In this document: positions 48,276 through 59,265 of the stretch, piece by piece | Position numbering within the stretch: the first letter of the stretch is position 1 | Layout: every line of letters begins with the position of its first letter | Position numbers and translations under genes: made by a program | NCBI RefSeq assembly: GCF_000151665.1 | Contig: NW_013171821.1 | Location: 421,912-485,911 of the forward strand | Reading direction: 5' to 3' | Length of the DNA stretch: 64,000 bases | Origin: Blastocystis hominis | Taxonomy: Eukaryota > Sar > Bigyra > Opalinata > Blastocystidae | Notes under the pieces: model-generated | The model's input: the letters and a program-made list of their open reading frames with translations, nothing else | Told to the model about the DNA's origin: nothing | The model's database searches: none

Positions 48276-49346
48276 ATGACTGTTTTCTTCACACTCAATA
48301 AAGTCATGTTCAACAATGTGGATTCTACGAATGTGGTCACGAACTCGAATGATGAAGAGCTAACGATTCCTCCTGGATACTACACGATCGGTCAAATCAT
48401 TGCCATCCTCAACACCATGACTGATACTACGTTCTCGATATCTACGAAGGCTTCGAGTTATGGGTGTATTTATATCCAGTACCCACACACCATCGATTTC
48501 ACCAATGCTCCGGATATTCGAGAAATCCTCGGTTTGGAAGGACAAATGGTCATTCTATTTGCTTCGTTCTATGGATTGAATGTGATTGATATCACGCGAA
48601 ATCGCCAAGTGATCCAAGTGTACTCGTCCCTCGTACGTTCCTCCGATCTGAAGATTGCCAACCAGAACAACAATCTGCTCACCACAATGATTATTGACGA
48701 TCCCGAGGTTAATTATCTCCGCACCGTGGAAGACATCTGCATTCCGATGATAACCCGATTCGATCGATTGATGTTCCTGTTCCGCGATATGGATGGTAAG
48801 ATCATGCGATTGAACGGCGAATTCGAACTCCAGTTGACGATAGAAGATGTGTTTGATCAAGTGCCTTCCTCAATTCTACCTATGAACCAGTTCAGTATGA
48901 TGGAAGTGTTCGGTAATACTACGAAGAAGGAAGTGAAGCTGGACAATCCTCTGTCATTCGATCAATGTTCCAACTCGTCTGTGTCACTCTATACCGATTT
49001 CGTGTTGCACAACGTACCAACCGATCAAGTGATATTAATCGATGCAGGGACATACCCACACGAGGTGTTAATACCCAGAGGAGCCTACGACATCACGAAC
49101 GGCATGAGTGTGATCCGAGTGTACAGTAGTATCAATGCTCAAACATTCGGTCTGAAGAGTCCGCTGATCGATAACCTGATTCATGTATCGATGGGACTGA
49201 ACAACATGATCACCTGGGACAACCTATCGATCGATGTGATTGAACAATCGAACCTGGATTCCATTGATTGGGTACTGACGGATGCAAATGACCGCCCGAT
49301 CTCATTGAATTCGAATGTGTACATCTCATTCACGATATCATACTAG
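48276..49346 (+). CDS. Viral penton/minor-capsid-like protein (Polinton or PLV type)
   Basis: Intronless 356-aa ORF. The motifs ELTIPPGYYTIGQIIAILN near residue 28 and NRQVIQVYSSLVRSS near residue 108 resemble the penton/minor capsid proteins of Polintons and polinton-like viruses. The second half repeats the pattern in weaker form: YPHEVLIPRGAYDITNG and GMSVIRVYSSINAQ, so the protein seems to be an internal duplication. It has an ordinary TAG stop and no TGTTTGTT behind it, unlike the host genes. It lies 5 kb left of the Polinton polymerase, separated by a GC-rich surface-type gene, so it may be a remnant of a second element or a part displaced from the one on the right. The family call comes from motif memory, not from a search. 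Confidence 0.55.
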   Translation: MTVFFTLNKVMFNNVDSTNVVTNSNDEELTIPPGYYTIGQIIAILNTMTDTTFSISTKASSYGCIYIQYPHTIDFTNAPDIREILGLEGQMVILFASFYGLNVIDITRNRQVIQVYSSLVRSSDLKIANQNNNLLTTMIIDDPEVNYLRTVEDICIPMITRFDRLMFLFRDMDGKIMRLNGEFELQLTIEDVFDQVPSSILPMNQFSMMEVFGNTTKKEVKLDNPLSFDQCSNSSVSLYTDFVLHNVPTDQVILIDAGTYPHEVLIPRGAYDITNGMSVIRVYSSINAQTFGLKSPLIDNLIHVSMGLNNMITWDNLSIDVIEQSNLDSIDWVLTDANDRPISLNSNVYISFTISY

Positions 49347-50590
49347 TACAACTTCAGTAAGGTATTCAAGAAGATAGATAGATAGATATCAATGTTTATC
49401 TTCTATATATCTCTATATATATCTGAAAAGTAATAGTTTGATTGTTGCCTCCAACAAATAATCAGCCAGATATGTTTCACAGCTTGATATTGGACAACTA
49501 CTCATTCCCATAGAGTCCATTCTTATGGATTTCAGCTTTATCATCAACAATACTGATATCACTATTAGTGAGTAATTCTATTCATCCTAATGAGTTGGGA
49601 ACCAAAGCATTTCACTTTCATCAACCAACTCAAACAGCAAGTATTATGTATACTATTGTTATTCATGCTCGTAATAGAACAACATTGTGAATCACTTTGT
49701 ATCCCTATTGAAGTGTACAATTCGATCCTTCCTTTAAATAGGAGATATTCTGCATTATTTGGCAGGTGGGGGATACTATATGGGTTAGAATAAGGGATAG
49801 TATCCTCTGGCAATATAACAAACTCTGATAGGTTCAGAGTGCATCAAAACGACAAAAACTGCACACCAACTATCGAAAAACCTAGAAACAGTGGAATATG
49901 AATATATCTCTATTTGTTCGTATAAAATATATTATGTATTCTACCTTATTTTGCTCAGTTCTTCAACGACACACCCACCTTTCTCACAAACTCTACTATT
50001 CGATTCTACTATACACATATCACATATTATTTATATAAATGATAACCCAAAAACTGTTTATCGCTAGCTTTTCCATTTTCATTCCTATCATCATCTTCTA
50101 CATACCCTATTTCTTTCTATCCCATCTAGAGTAGATTCCAAATGAATAGAACGAAAAACAAAACGCTTCCACTGGAAACAACACTCTTCGATCTATTCAT
50201 TCCACAATATCCCATTTCCGCTCATCTCCTTCCACTTCACAGTAAAAACAACTCCCTCCCTATTCGAAATCTATTCTTCCACTCATACCCAATTTCAATA
50301 CTATTTTCACAATTGCACAATTCCTGTGTATTTTAGAAATCATTTGTTTTACAATAAAAGCTATTAGTTTCGTCTTACTGGGTTTGAATGTATTCAAAAT
50401 TTGGAATTGGACTTGTATGTCCTGTCTTTTCTTTTGTTTTGTTTTCGGACTTCTATGTGTTTTTGTGTGTTGTGTTGTGGGAGTGTAAGTATTGTAGCTG
50501 GGATGGGTTCTGTCCTCAAGTTGGTGTGTTTGAAGAAGCTAGTGTAGTGTGCGCTATCGTTACTTTGACTAAACAGTGTGTGTGAGATAT
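49347..50590. other. AT-rich intergenic region
   Basis: About 1.2 kb with short false frames, AT tracts and a small GATA repeat (about 49375-49388). No gene, RNA or inverted repeat was recognised. Confidence 0.5.
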
Positions 50591-52210
50591 GCATCGTGAA
50601 CGCATTCAATACCATAATGGCGGTGGACCCTGGTTCCATTTTTGCTGTGTGGAGTGTGTTCCGAGTGAGGAATTTCTGTGCTTCAAACTATGCAACGTGG
50701 CGAGCCCATTCATGTCATGTGCGACCGCGGATACATGGAGATAACTTGCAACGTGGGAGGTATCTGGTACAGGGACGACGTTCTTGCCTAGGATAGCTGT
50801 TCTGTTTCTCGTATTTTCATTTTCATATTGTGAGGTGGTAGAGTGTGGTAGAGAGAACGGATTTGCGATGAGTGAAAGGGCAAACTATGGGAGCAAGACC
50901 TGTAGGTTTGTAGAAGCGGAGCGTGTGTGGAACTTGGGAGAATGGGACAAGAAGGCGGAGTATGCGAACTGCTGTGGGGACGGTCCTCGCCTCTGATTGA
51001 TGCGAGCCGAGTGAACTGAAATGGCCAGTGGGAGCAGGCGAGTTCCAAGACGGTGCAGTTGTGCATTTGTGGGTCTGTGGAGCATGGGAAGGTGGAGGTA
51101 TGCGTGGTGCGGGCGTGTGGGAAGTGGTGGAATGGAAGAGAGGTGAGGTGCGTGGCGGTGGTGTGCCCCGCGGACGAAGCGGCGGGGTAGCCGGAAGGGC
51201 ACTTGGGGCAAGTGTTGGATACGAAGTGCGATGTGGACTAGTGGGGCATGATCACGGATGGGTGCAACGCCTATCAGCAGTGGGAATCGATCGATCGATA
51301 GGGGACGGGCTCCTGCCAGCCCATCCTGCCGATGCTGCGCTGCGCTGCGGCTGCGTGGCGGGCGATGGGGCGAGGGACGTGGCGCTGTGGACGATGGGAG
51401 ATGGGAAGCAATCCACGATGTACTGCACGAGCAATGTGGGCGTGGGCGAGGTGATGAACGACCCATTCGAGCCCATGAACATCCACATCGTGTTTGAATT
51501 GGCCGAGGCCACGTTCTCCTATCCCACCACCGCGATCTCCATCTCCGACTACACCATTGCCTTCGCCTTCGCCTTCGCCTTCGATGGCTCCTTCCCGCGG
51601 TTCTGCGAAGGCACGCACGCTCTACATCAATGCCAACAGGTTGGTGTCCCGAAACGGCCTCCCCTTCCCCGCGGAAACCCTCATCGCGACCTTCTCGACC
51701 CGCGCCGGCGTTCGGTTGGCGTTCGGTTGGCGTTCGGTTGGCGTTCGGTTGTGGCCTGCTCGGATTGTGGAGAGCGCGATTGGTATGAGGGAAGTGGAGT
51801 AGGCGCAGCGCAGCGCAGCGTGTCTGTGCAGATGGAGGTTCCCTGGAGCAGTGGCATCTCCGATGAAGCCCCGATGGATGGCCTTGATGGGCAGCAATGT
51901 GCAGAGCCAGTTCTTCGAGACGCGCTCCGTGTTGGTGGCGGGCGCCATTGTGAACAGCGTGATGGCCATCAGCTGGCGTGTCCGCAAGGGCGCCTCCTGG
52001 TCCGCCTTCGCGTCCTTCTCCGTCTACCGCCCCGTCGTGCTGCTCCCTGCCTCCCTCCGCGCCCGTCGTGCTGCTGCCGCCTTCGAAGCCACGCAGGTGC
52101 GCTGGGTCTGGTGGTGGTGCGAGCTCTTCGTGCAGGCCTTGGTTGGCTCCCACTCCCAGCTCTTCGCCGCCGACGCGCTCCTCCAAGAGGGCGACGTCCA
52201 GCAACCCGAG

Positions 52211-52242
<32 letters not shown>

Positions 52243-53432
52243 GTGCGTGGCCTACTGGGTGCGCGTGGCGCTGTGCTCCGCCGCGTGCTCCATCCTCTCC
52301 GAGGCCTCCTCTCCCATCACCCTCGCCGCGTATGTCGTCGCGCCCGGCGCGGTGCAGAACCTCGAGGTGGCCGCGCTCTCCTCGACCTCGCTGCGCGTGC
52401 AGTGGGCAGAGCCGGCGGAGCTGGGCGGCGCCAGCATTCGGTACTACGTGGTGCGACGCTCGTGGATGGCGTCGATGGCCGTGATCCAGAGCGAGAGCGA
52501 GAGCGAGAGCGAGAGCGAGGTCGCCAGCACGAACTGCTTCCTGGACCTGCAGAGCGTGCAGAGCGTGCAGAGCGTGCAGAGCGTGCAGCACGCGCCCATC
52601 TATCTGAGCGTGGCCGCGTTCACCGGGTATCTCTCCCGCCAAGAGAAGATCCCCGCGGTTCTGTATACGGTGTGTGTGGAATCAGGCGGAGGGCATTGAG
52701 TGGGACTGTGCGATGGCGATTACCGGATCCTTCCATGATCTCTGCACCGCCACGTGCGAGCTTCGCGCTCCCGCCACTTCCTCCTTCCTCCTTCCGCCGA
52801 ACCGTCTGGTTCCCCGCGGGACGCGATGTGTGGGACGTGTTGGAGGGTGGGATCCCCGCGACTTCCTACACGCTGGAGTGCGTCCCGAGCGAAGTGGGCA
52901 GTGCCGAGTGGATGGGCAGGCAATTCGGAGTGTCCACGATGGCCACGTCGGAATTCGTTGGGTGTTGGTGGTGGACGGCGAGCCAACCTCCTCGCTCACC
53001 GGTTCGCTCTGGGTGTGGGTGTGGGTGTGGGTGTGAGTGAGCAGGAATCTGGTGGGCGATGGGGTGGGGTCCGTGGCTCCCTACGAAGGTGTGCAGAGTC
53101 GACCGGGCTCTCTGGATCTCTTCCTGTCCAACTGGGCGCAGAACGCCACCGTGGTCTCCGTCACCCAGCCCCTCCGCCTCCGCCTCCGCCTCCGCTTCCG
53201 CTTCCTCTTCGCCTACGACGTGACCGACGCGCTCATCCGCGCCCACCTCGTCGATCACGCCTGGTGCGCCGTGGGTCGCGATGTTTCCACGTTTCCACGA
53301 TCCAGACCGATTTGGCAGTTGCTGAGAGAAAGAAATGGTTGCGGTGTTTGGTTTGGAAGATGGATGGATGGATGGATGGATGGATGGAATTGTAGAGATG
53401 TGGAATGGTTGAAGCGTTGTAGGATTTGAATG
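50591..53432 (+). pseudogene. GC-rich sushi/FN3-like surface gene with broken frame
   Basis: Clearly GC-richer than both flanks. Sushi (CCP)-like pieces appear first: RGEPIHVMCDRGYMEITCNV, GSKTCRFVEAERVWNLGEW and KTVQLCICGSVEHGKVEVCV. Next come FN3-like pieces: ALSSTSLRVQWAEPAELGGA with SIRYYVVRRSW in a 282-codon frame (51851-52699), and later GGIPATSYTLECVPSE in another frame. Frame changes often coincide with simple repeats: GCCTTC near 51560, an 11-bp GCGTTCGGTTG unit near 51710-51750, CT near 52210, GAGAGC near 52490, GTGCAGAGC near 52550 and GGGTGT near 53010. Some changes may be ordinary ~30-nt introns (one fits at about 51209-51238), so this may be a spliced gene, but I could not join it into a single frame. 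No convincing start, stop or exact TGTTTGTT was found. Confidence 0.4.
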
Positions 53433-54325
53433 AGAATGGAAAATGCGTTTAGGAAGGAAGGAAGGAAAATGTAGATTTAGAGTGTGTAGGGTGTTGGAAT
53501 GATTTAGAAACATGAACAGAATAATCCAGAACGAGGAACCAAACGACTCTAGTTGATAGGAATAATAATAATAATAGAGTGCTGTGAGTTGATAGTTGAA
53601 ACAAAGAAACAAAGATAGAAAGAAAGTGTATTTAGAGTTAGTTGGTTGGTTTAGGATAAGGAAATGATAGAAAATGGAGTGAATGGTTAACGATGTGCGA
53701 AGATAGGTTCTTTGTGTGAAAATCACTGGATCAAAACCAATTTCCATTTGATTTGATTTGATTTACTAGTTTTACTAGTTTGAATTGCTTTCAAACCCAA
53801 CCAGTCCCAAGTCAAAATGATTTGGCTAGAATCATGGATGGATAGATTGGATTATCGAAATAATAATAATAATAATGATAATAATGATAATATAGACTAT
53901 TTAGACAAAGTGGAGTGAGCAACCAAATCCTTGCTTCATAACACGATTTCACTATGATATCATAAATATACAACCTATGCAGACATAGTAAACAACAAAA
54001 TGGACTTTTCCATTCTGAGTGTTTCCAAACAATCCTGATATTATAAATATTATAAATATCTATACCTCCGAACTATTTCAACCACAAAAATGTGAACAAA
54101 ATGATGTGAAACACAAGTGAGTACTTTACTTGGAAATCTTGGATCCAATGTGTATATGGTAGCACTCTATCATAATTTTTTAATATGAAGAATATTTAGG
54201 TGTAAGGAAACAAACTGATCTCTCTGTTTTCTTCATAAATTCTTTATATTTGGCTACAAATTACTGATTCAAAGAGTAGAGGCTAAGGATATGTGATTCC
54301 AAATAGGTAGAATAGTAGTAGGGGA
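53433..54325. other. AT-rich region with simple repeats
   Basis: Contains AATAAT and ATGATA microsatellites (around 53560 and 53858-53895). A TGGA run lies just before it at 53363-53389. No gene was seen. Confidence 0.5.
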
Positions 54326-54615
54326 ATGGCGTAAAACACGCGGAAATCCATTTCCTACCAAATAACCGCGGAAATCAATTTTCGACCATTTTTTGCCATT
54401 TTTGCCATTGTCTTCCTGACCACCTCGATAGCCATGGCGTAAAACACGCGGAAATCCATTTCCTACCAAATAACCGCGGTGAACTTTTTTTCTGCCATTT
54501 TCTGCCATTGCCTGCCTGGCTACCTTATTGTCCATAACAAGAAACGCGCGGAAACCCATGACTGCCATTTTCAGCCAATTCCTGCAATGTTAACCTGACT
54601 TCCATTGTAGGCCAT
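54326..54615. repeat. Three ~100-bp tandem repeats left of the Polinton polymerase
   Basis: A 46-bp core beginning ATGGCGTAAAACACGCGG and ending CCAAATAACCGCGG is identical at 54326-54371 and 54434-54479 (period 108). A third, diverged copy starts near 54532. Each is followed by TGCCATTTT-rich sequence. The array sits just past the 3' end of the polymerase and may be (sub)terminal DNA of the element. Confidence 0.8.
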
Positions 54616-54652
54616 GGTATCCATGGTTGTCCAAAGTGAAAGATTGCTTCCT

Positions 54653-57600
54653 TTACTTCAGTCTATAATGCCCGAATGCAAGTGTGTGTATGTTGTCGTC
54701 CAAGATCCATCTCTTGTTGTCCGTGCAAGTCATGAGGGTCTTGGTTTGCTCCTTCGTGCTGATATTGAAGGCCTGGTTGTTGATACGCTTGAAAGTACCT
54801 TCGATCACTGCATCTTCCTTCTTCTCTGCCTCGAGGACGCGCTTGTACAGCTCGATGTTCTTCACACTCATCCTCTCACCATCGATCACCACATTGCGAG
54901 GAACTCCCTTCGCTGCGTTGTGTACGACGTGTTTCTCATCAATCAGACAGTACATCTTCGGTCTTAGTCCCACGAACTCTGTGATGCGATGCCCGTTGTG
55001 CTCGTCCTTGAAGATAGGACCAGGCAACTTCTTGTTGAAGTTGAGGAATGATTCCAATGAAGGGAACTTTCTCTTGTCCACTTCATGCTCGTAGTAGTTC
55101 ACGAGTTCTCCGTAGAAGTAGCTCGTATTATCCAACTCAGAGAAGTCAAACGACTTGTACATATCGCACATCTTGTGGACGATGTTACCACGGTCGTTCA
55201 ACTGCACGATGAGCGAGTCCGTGTCCTGTCCCAACAACTCTACACTGTTGAATGTCGTCTTGAGCACATTGTAGTAGAAATCGTAGATGATGTGTTTGGA
55301 CATGTCGAGAATGGCGAACCCGATGAAGAATGGCTTCTCTACCTTGCGCACCGGTGTGTTCAGCTTGATGCCGATCAGATTCTCGGAATACATGGTTGTT
55401 CCAGCAATCATGTCGTATCCGTGCTTCTGGATGATAGCCTCGCGTTCATTCCATGTGTTGGCGAACTTCACCTTCATTCGCTTCAGTCCAGTCTCAACGA
55501 ATTTGCCATAGGTGGAGTTTGCTAATAATTTGTACAGGTTCTTTTCTACGGTGGTTTTTGATTTGGCTCGTTTTTCACTGAGCATATTGACGTATTCGAA
55601 GATGAAGGGTGCTTGTTTGAAACGGATGATGCGGTAGATGTGTGTGACGCGATATCCCTGTTGAAGACCCAATTGCAGCAGAGAGTAGTGCACGAGATAT
55701 TTGCGCCGAGGCACAAGATCGCAGATGAGTTTCGGTGTATTCACCTCTTTGACCTTGTCCACAATATCGTTCTTCGCTGCGTACTTCTTGATTCCATCTG
55801 AGTACATACCTGCCTTCTGTACGGGGAAGAATGGCAAGTCATTGAACTTGTCGTGCAGCTCCACTGGTGCCTCGATATCACACTCGATGAAGAACCCATA
55901 TTTACCGAATGTCTTGAGTGATTGCACCCACCCATTCGGATCACGGTTGATCCTTTCCATTACTTCTCGTCGTTCGGGTACACCCACTAATTCGTAAGGC
56001 ATCATTCTGTGCATGGCTCCACCATACAGGTTGTTGGCGTCGAGGTAGTAGATGGATGATTGTTCTCCGTTGTTGGCGGTGCTGTCAAGGTCGGCTTTGG
56101 CATGCCTTTTCACGATCTGTGTGATGCCTCCTCGAAGGTTTTTGAGTAGACGCATGAAGTCATCGATCTCATTTGTCTCCATCAATCGAATTCCCTTGCT
56201 TTCATAGAATTCACCCATGCGATTCAAGAACACTTTCACGAGTTGTTTCTCCTCAAGTCCCTCATTCGCGTTGATGCGCATGATGTACTGAGCCCATTTC
56301 CTTGCGAGGGTCATGAGGCTACTCTCGCTATGATCGCCCTCCATTGTGACCTTCAAGAAGAGCGAATAGGCCATTTGTGGTGCTGTGATGTAGTGCATCG
56401 GATCAACACCGAATGCCTTCAGTGTGGTAACGCGGAAGTGCTCGAATGCATCAGCCATGAGAGTTACATCGAGTACATTGTACAACTCGTAGTACTCACC
56501 CCATGTCTTGATATCGAAGGTCTTCCACAGTTTCACCATGTGATCATATTCGCCTTGGGGCATCATTTCTCCCTTCATATCATCAATGCATTGTTCACGA
56601 GAAGGAATGGTGGTATTGTTCAATGTGTCGTACGATTTGATGAGACTGTAAAACATGGGTTCTTTCCGTGTCAACAGATCGATGTACTCGTCATTCCATT
56701 GCTTACCTCGTGATTCACAGTACTTGCATAGTTGTTGTTTGGTGTGCATGTACAAATCGAGGTTGCCTCCGAGTGTCTGTGCGACGATGGATCTGAGAGG
56801 ACTGCTGATGAGCTTCAACGAGTCCTTGAATTGTATGCCATTGTATTCGATCTGCATCTCCTTGTCCTCAGTGGTTGGAATGACTTCCAAGGAGTCACTA
56901 GAGGTTGAATGAGCTGCGATGAGTTTCATGATGAATGTGAAGTCGTAGTGCGATCCATTGTGGAAGTATACGGGTAGACGATAGTTCTTCTTGTTGAACG
57001 AGAGTTGGAGATTACACTTGGTACAACAGGTGCATATGTACTGCCCTGCTTCGAAGTGACGTACCTCTCCCTTCCCTGTGGTGTATTCACCTGTCACATG
57101 TGCGTGATGTCTCACCTTGTCGTTCTCCAGTTTCTTGTGACAGAAGGGACACACGGTTGTTGAACGAAAGTCCCTCTCGATACTCGGAGAGTTCTCGAGT
57201 GGTAATTCATCGAAGAGATACGTTTTCACTCTCCCTTGCAATTGCACGAGATAGTCCATGAAAGGACGAAGATCCTCTTCACTCTCATGTGGTGCATGGA
57301 AGACTCGCAGTTGGCTGTCAATGGCTGGAATGCGAGACACGGCTAGACAGGATAACATGATGGGCTTGTGTTTGTTCTTGTCGTCAATTGCTGACTCGAA
57401 GTCAGCGTACACGACAACCGGTGCTGGCATTTCGTATCGCTGGTTTGTGAAACGTAACCGAGTCTCATTGGTTGACAAATCGTACTGATCACTCTCATTG
57501 ACGAGTTCACGATGTACTTGTACTTCGTGATCATGAACGGCTTTGCGAGATCCGAAGAAGTCGTTACAGAATCTGCATTTCACGTTTCTCGAAAGGTTTT

Positions 57601-59167
57601 CATTCTTCGCATCACTTCGTCGTGTCACACGATGCTTGAAATCATTCAAGTCCTTGATGTACAAGAAATGCTTTGGGGTGCCCTCAGGTAGATTCAGATC
57701 GTTCAAGATGCAGAGGGAGAGAGGGGAACGTGATTTCTCCTTGCCCTTATACACGACATCGCATGTGAATAAATCGAATTGTTCCTTCGACTTATCGATG
57801 TATCCAGGCAAGAGTGTGACCTCGAAGACATTGAGTGATACTTTCAACAATGCCTCCAATGCGGCGAATTTCTCTTCACTCGCATCGAAGGGTGTATTGT
57901 CACGAATGCCCATCGTCTCCTCTACCTCGTGAATTGTCACTCCGAACACCTTGTACTTGTCGGGTTGTTTCCACCACTTGTTGTACACGGTTGCATCGCC
58001 AATCTTGCGATTCGCAACGATCTTATGCCCGCCTTCACTGGCCAGAATGAGGCACCGTTGTAGGCATCGGTTGTCATCGAAATCCGGATTGAGCGCTGTG
58101 CGTCCGATGACGAACGGTGTGTGCTGCTTGTACCCCACGAATGAGCGTAGTGGGAACATCTCGATGTGGAAGCCGATCCAACCAGCGTATACAAAACCAC
58201 TTCCCTCTGTCTCTTGTTCCTCTACGGCATTTCGGTACCACTTCAGGTACTCCTCGATCCACTCATCGATGCGATCTCGGCGAACGATGCGGAGGTGTCC
58301 CAATCGATCATCGGTGAGGTTGAGGATCTTGGAGTCTCCATCATGTGTCCACATGAGGTTGTATGCCATGATGGTGATGAAACATTGATTGTATTCACGC
58401 ATACCATTGATGATGTACTTCTTCAAGACTTCATTGAATTCATTTGTCTCATCGAATATGAGGTTGATCGGTTCCACTTCCTCATCACTCTTCTCACCCG
58501 GTAGTCGAACCCACAACCTGTTGTCAAAATCGTTGTTGAGACGGAAGTCCTTCTTGGTTCGTTTCTCTTTCACCCATTCCTTGTACATATCTCCTTGCAC
58601 GGTGTGATAGTATGTGAGTGCATACCCGAGAGTTGAATCGATCACATCACTCAATCGTCCCTGTGATACCTTGCGATCGAATCGTTCATATGCCTTATTG
58701 CGTCTCATTTCACGTCTCTTCTCCACGGTGTTCAGATAACCGGGTAAGTGACGTTGTCGCTTCTCACCGAACTTGTGTCCATCCCACTCGTACTCGAGGT
58801 AGCGCTCGTTCCATGCCTTGCTTCCCACGACGAGATACTTGCGCTTTCCAGCAGGATCACGCACTCGTTTGCGTGACGGACGTTTCGGAGGCTCAGGGAA
58901 ACTATCACTGTCATCATAGTGTTTCTCAACTTCACGTTTACGCAACCCACGTTTTGAGGGTGCGAAAAAGGCGATATATTCATCGGGTATATTTAATCCA
59001 AACACCTTTCTCGAGAGATAGGCTCTCGTGTCAGGAATGGTCTGATCGGTGAACGTATCACCGACCATGTAGTACTTGGCGACCAATCGTTTCCAGGTCG
59101 GTCCACCGATTTTGATTTGTTTTCCAGTCTCAGGGTTGATAGTATATCCTACGCGTTGTGAACTCAT
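54653..59167 (-). CDS. Protein-primed family B DNA polymerase (pPolB)
   Basis: Replicates the element from protein-primed ends. 1504 aa, uninterrupted. The N-terminus has an adaptor-like motif, INPETGKQIKIGGPTWKRLV, as in 2-cysteine-adaptor domains of large DNA viruses. A cysteine/histidine finger-like site lies near CRFCNDFFGSRKAVHDHEVQ. Exonuclease motifs: VVYADFESAI (ExoI), NGSHYDFTFIM (ExoII), YYELYNVLDVTLM (ExoIII). Polymerase motifs: YYLDANNLYGGAM (A), KLLANSTYGKFVE (B) and LLGQDTDSLIVQL (C). All catalytic acids are present, so the enzyme looks functional. The TPR insertions typical of protein-primed enzymes were not aligned. The start codon lies directly after TATATAA. A TAA ends the frame; no host 3' motif follows. 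Confidence 0.93.
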   Translation of the reverse strand: MSSQRVGYTINPETGKQIKIGGPTWKRLVAKYYMVGDTFTDQTIPDTRAYLSRKVFGLNIPDEYIAFFAPSKRGLRKREVEKHYDDSDSFPEPPKRPSRKRVRDPAGKRKYLVVGSKAWNERYLEYEWDGHKFGEKRQRHLPGYLNTVEKRREMRRNKAYERFDRKVSQGRLSDVIDSTLGYALTYYHTVQGDMYKEWVKEKRTKKDFRLNNDFDNRLWVRLPGEKSDEEVEPINLIFDETNEFNEVLKKYIINGMREYNQCFITIMAYNLMWTHDGDSKILNLTDDRLGHLRIVRRDRIDEWIEEYLKWYRNAVEEQETEGSGFVYAGWIGFHIEMFPLRSFVGYKQHTPFVIGRTALNPDFDDNRCLQRCLILASEGGHKIVANRKIGDATVYNKWWKQPDKYKVFGVTIHEVEETMGIRDNTPFDASEEKFAALEALLKVSLNVFEVTLLPGYIDKSKEQFDLFTCDVVYKGKEKSRSPLSLCILNDLNLPEGTPKHFLYIKDLNDFKHRVTRRSDAKNENLSRNVKCRFCNDFFGSRKAVHDHEVQVHRELVNESDQYDLSTNETRLRFTNQRYEMPAPVVVYADFESAIDDKNKHKPIMLSCLAVSRIPAIDSQLRVFHAPHESEEDLRPFMDYLVQLQGRVKTYLFDELPLENSPSIERDFRSTTVCPFCHKKLENDKVRHHAHVTGEYTTGKGEVRHFEAGQYICTCCTKCNLQLSFNKKNYRLPVYFHNGSHYDFTFIMKLIAAHSTSSDSLEVIPTTEDKEMQIEYNGIQFKDSLKLISSPLRSIVAQTLGGNLDLYMHTKQQLCKYCESRGKQWNDEYIDLLTRKEPMFYSLIKSYDTLNNTTIPSREQCIDDMKGEMMPQGEYDHMVKLWKTFDIKTWGEYYELYNVLDVTLMADAFEHFRVTTLKAFGVDPMHYITAPQMAYSLFLKVTMEGDHSESSLMTLARKWAQYIMRINANEGLEEKQLVKVFLNRMGEFYESKGIRLMETNEIDDFMRLLKNLRGGITQIVKRHAKADLDSTANNGEQSSIYYLDANNLYGGAMHRMMPYELVGVPERREVMERINRDPNGWVQSLKTFGKYGFFIECDIEAPVELHDKFNDLPFFPVQKAGMYSDGIKKYAAKNDIVDKVKEVNTPKLICDLVPRRKYLVHYSLLQLGLQQGYRVTHIYRIIRFKQAPFIFEYVNMLSEKRAKSKTTVEKNLYKLLANSTYGKFVETGLKRMKVKFANTWNEREAIIQKHGYDMIAGTTMYSENLIGIKLNTPVRKVEKPFFIGFAILDMSKHIIYDFYYNVLKTTFNSVELLGQDTDSLIVQLNDRGNIVHKMCDMYKSFDFSELDNTSYFYGELVNYYEHEVDKRKFPSLESFLNFNKKLPGPIFKDEHNGHRITEFVGLRPKMYCLIDEKHVVHNAAKGVPRNVVIDGERMSVKNIELYKRVLEAEKKEDAVIEGTFKRINNQAFNISTKEQTKTLMTCTDNKRWILDDNIHTLAFGHYRLK

Positions 59168-59265
59168 TTATATAAGGGTCACAAAATCTTTAAGTGGTGA
59201 TACACGTGTGACCAAAGTGAAATAGTTAGGAGCTTGGCTTCCTCCTTGAGCTACCGAAGGCATCC

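Noticed and set aside
50885-52642. 585-codon minus-strand frame in the GC-rich surface-gene region
   Set aside because: Composed of repeated HALHALHAL, LALALAL and similar low-complexity runs; no domain, whereas the plus strand has FN3/CCP-like pieces.
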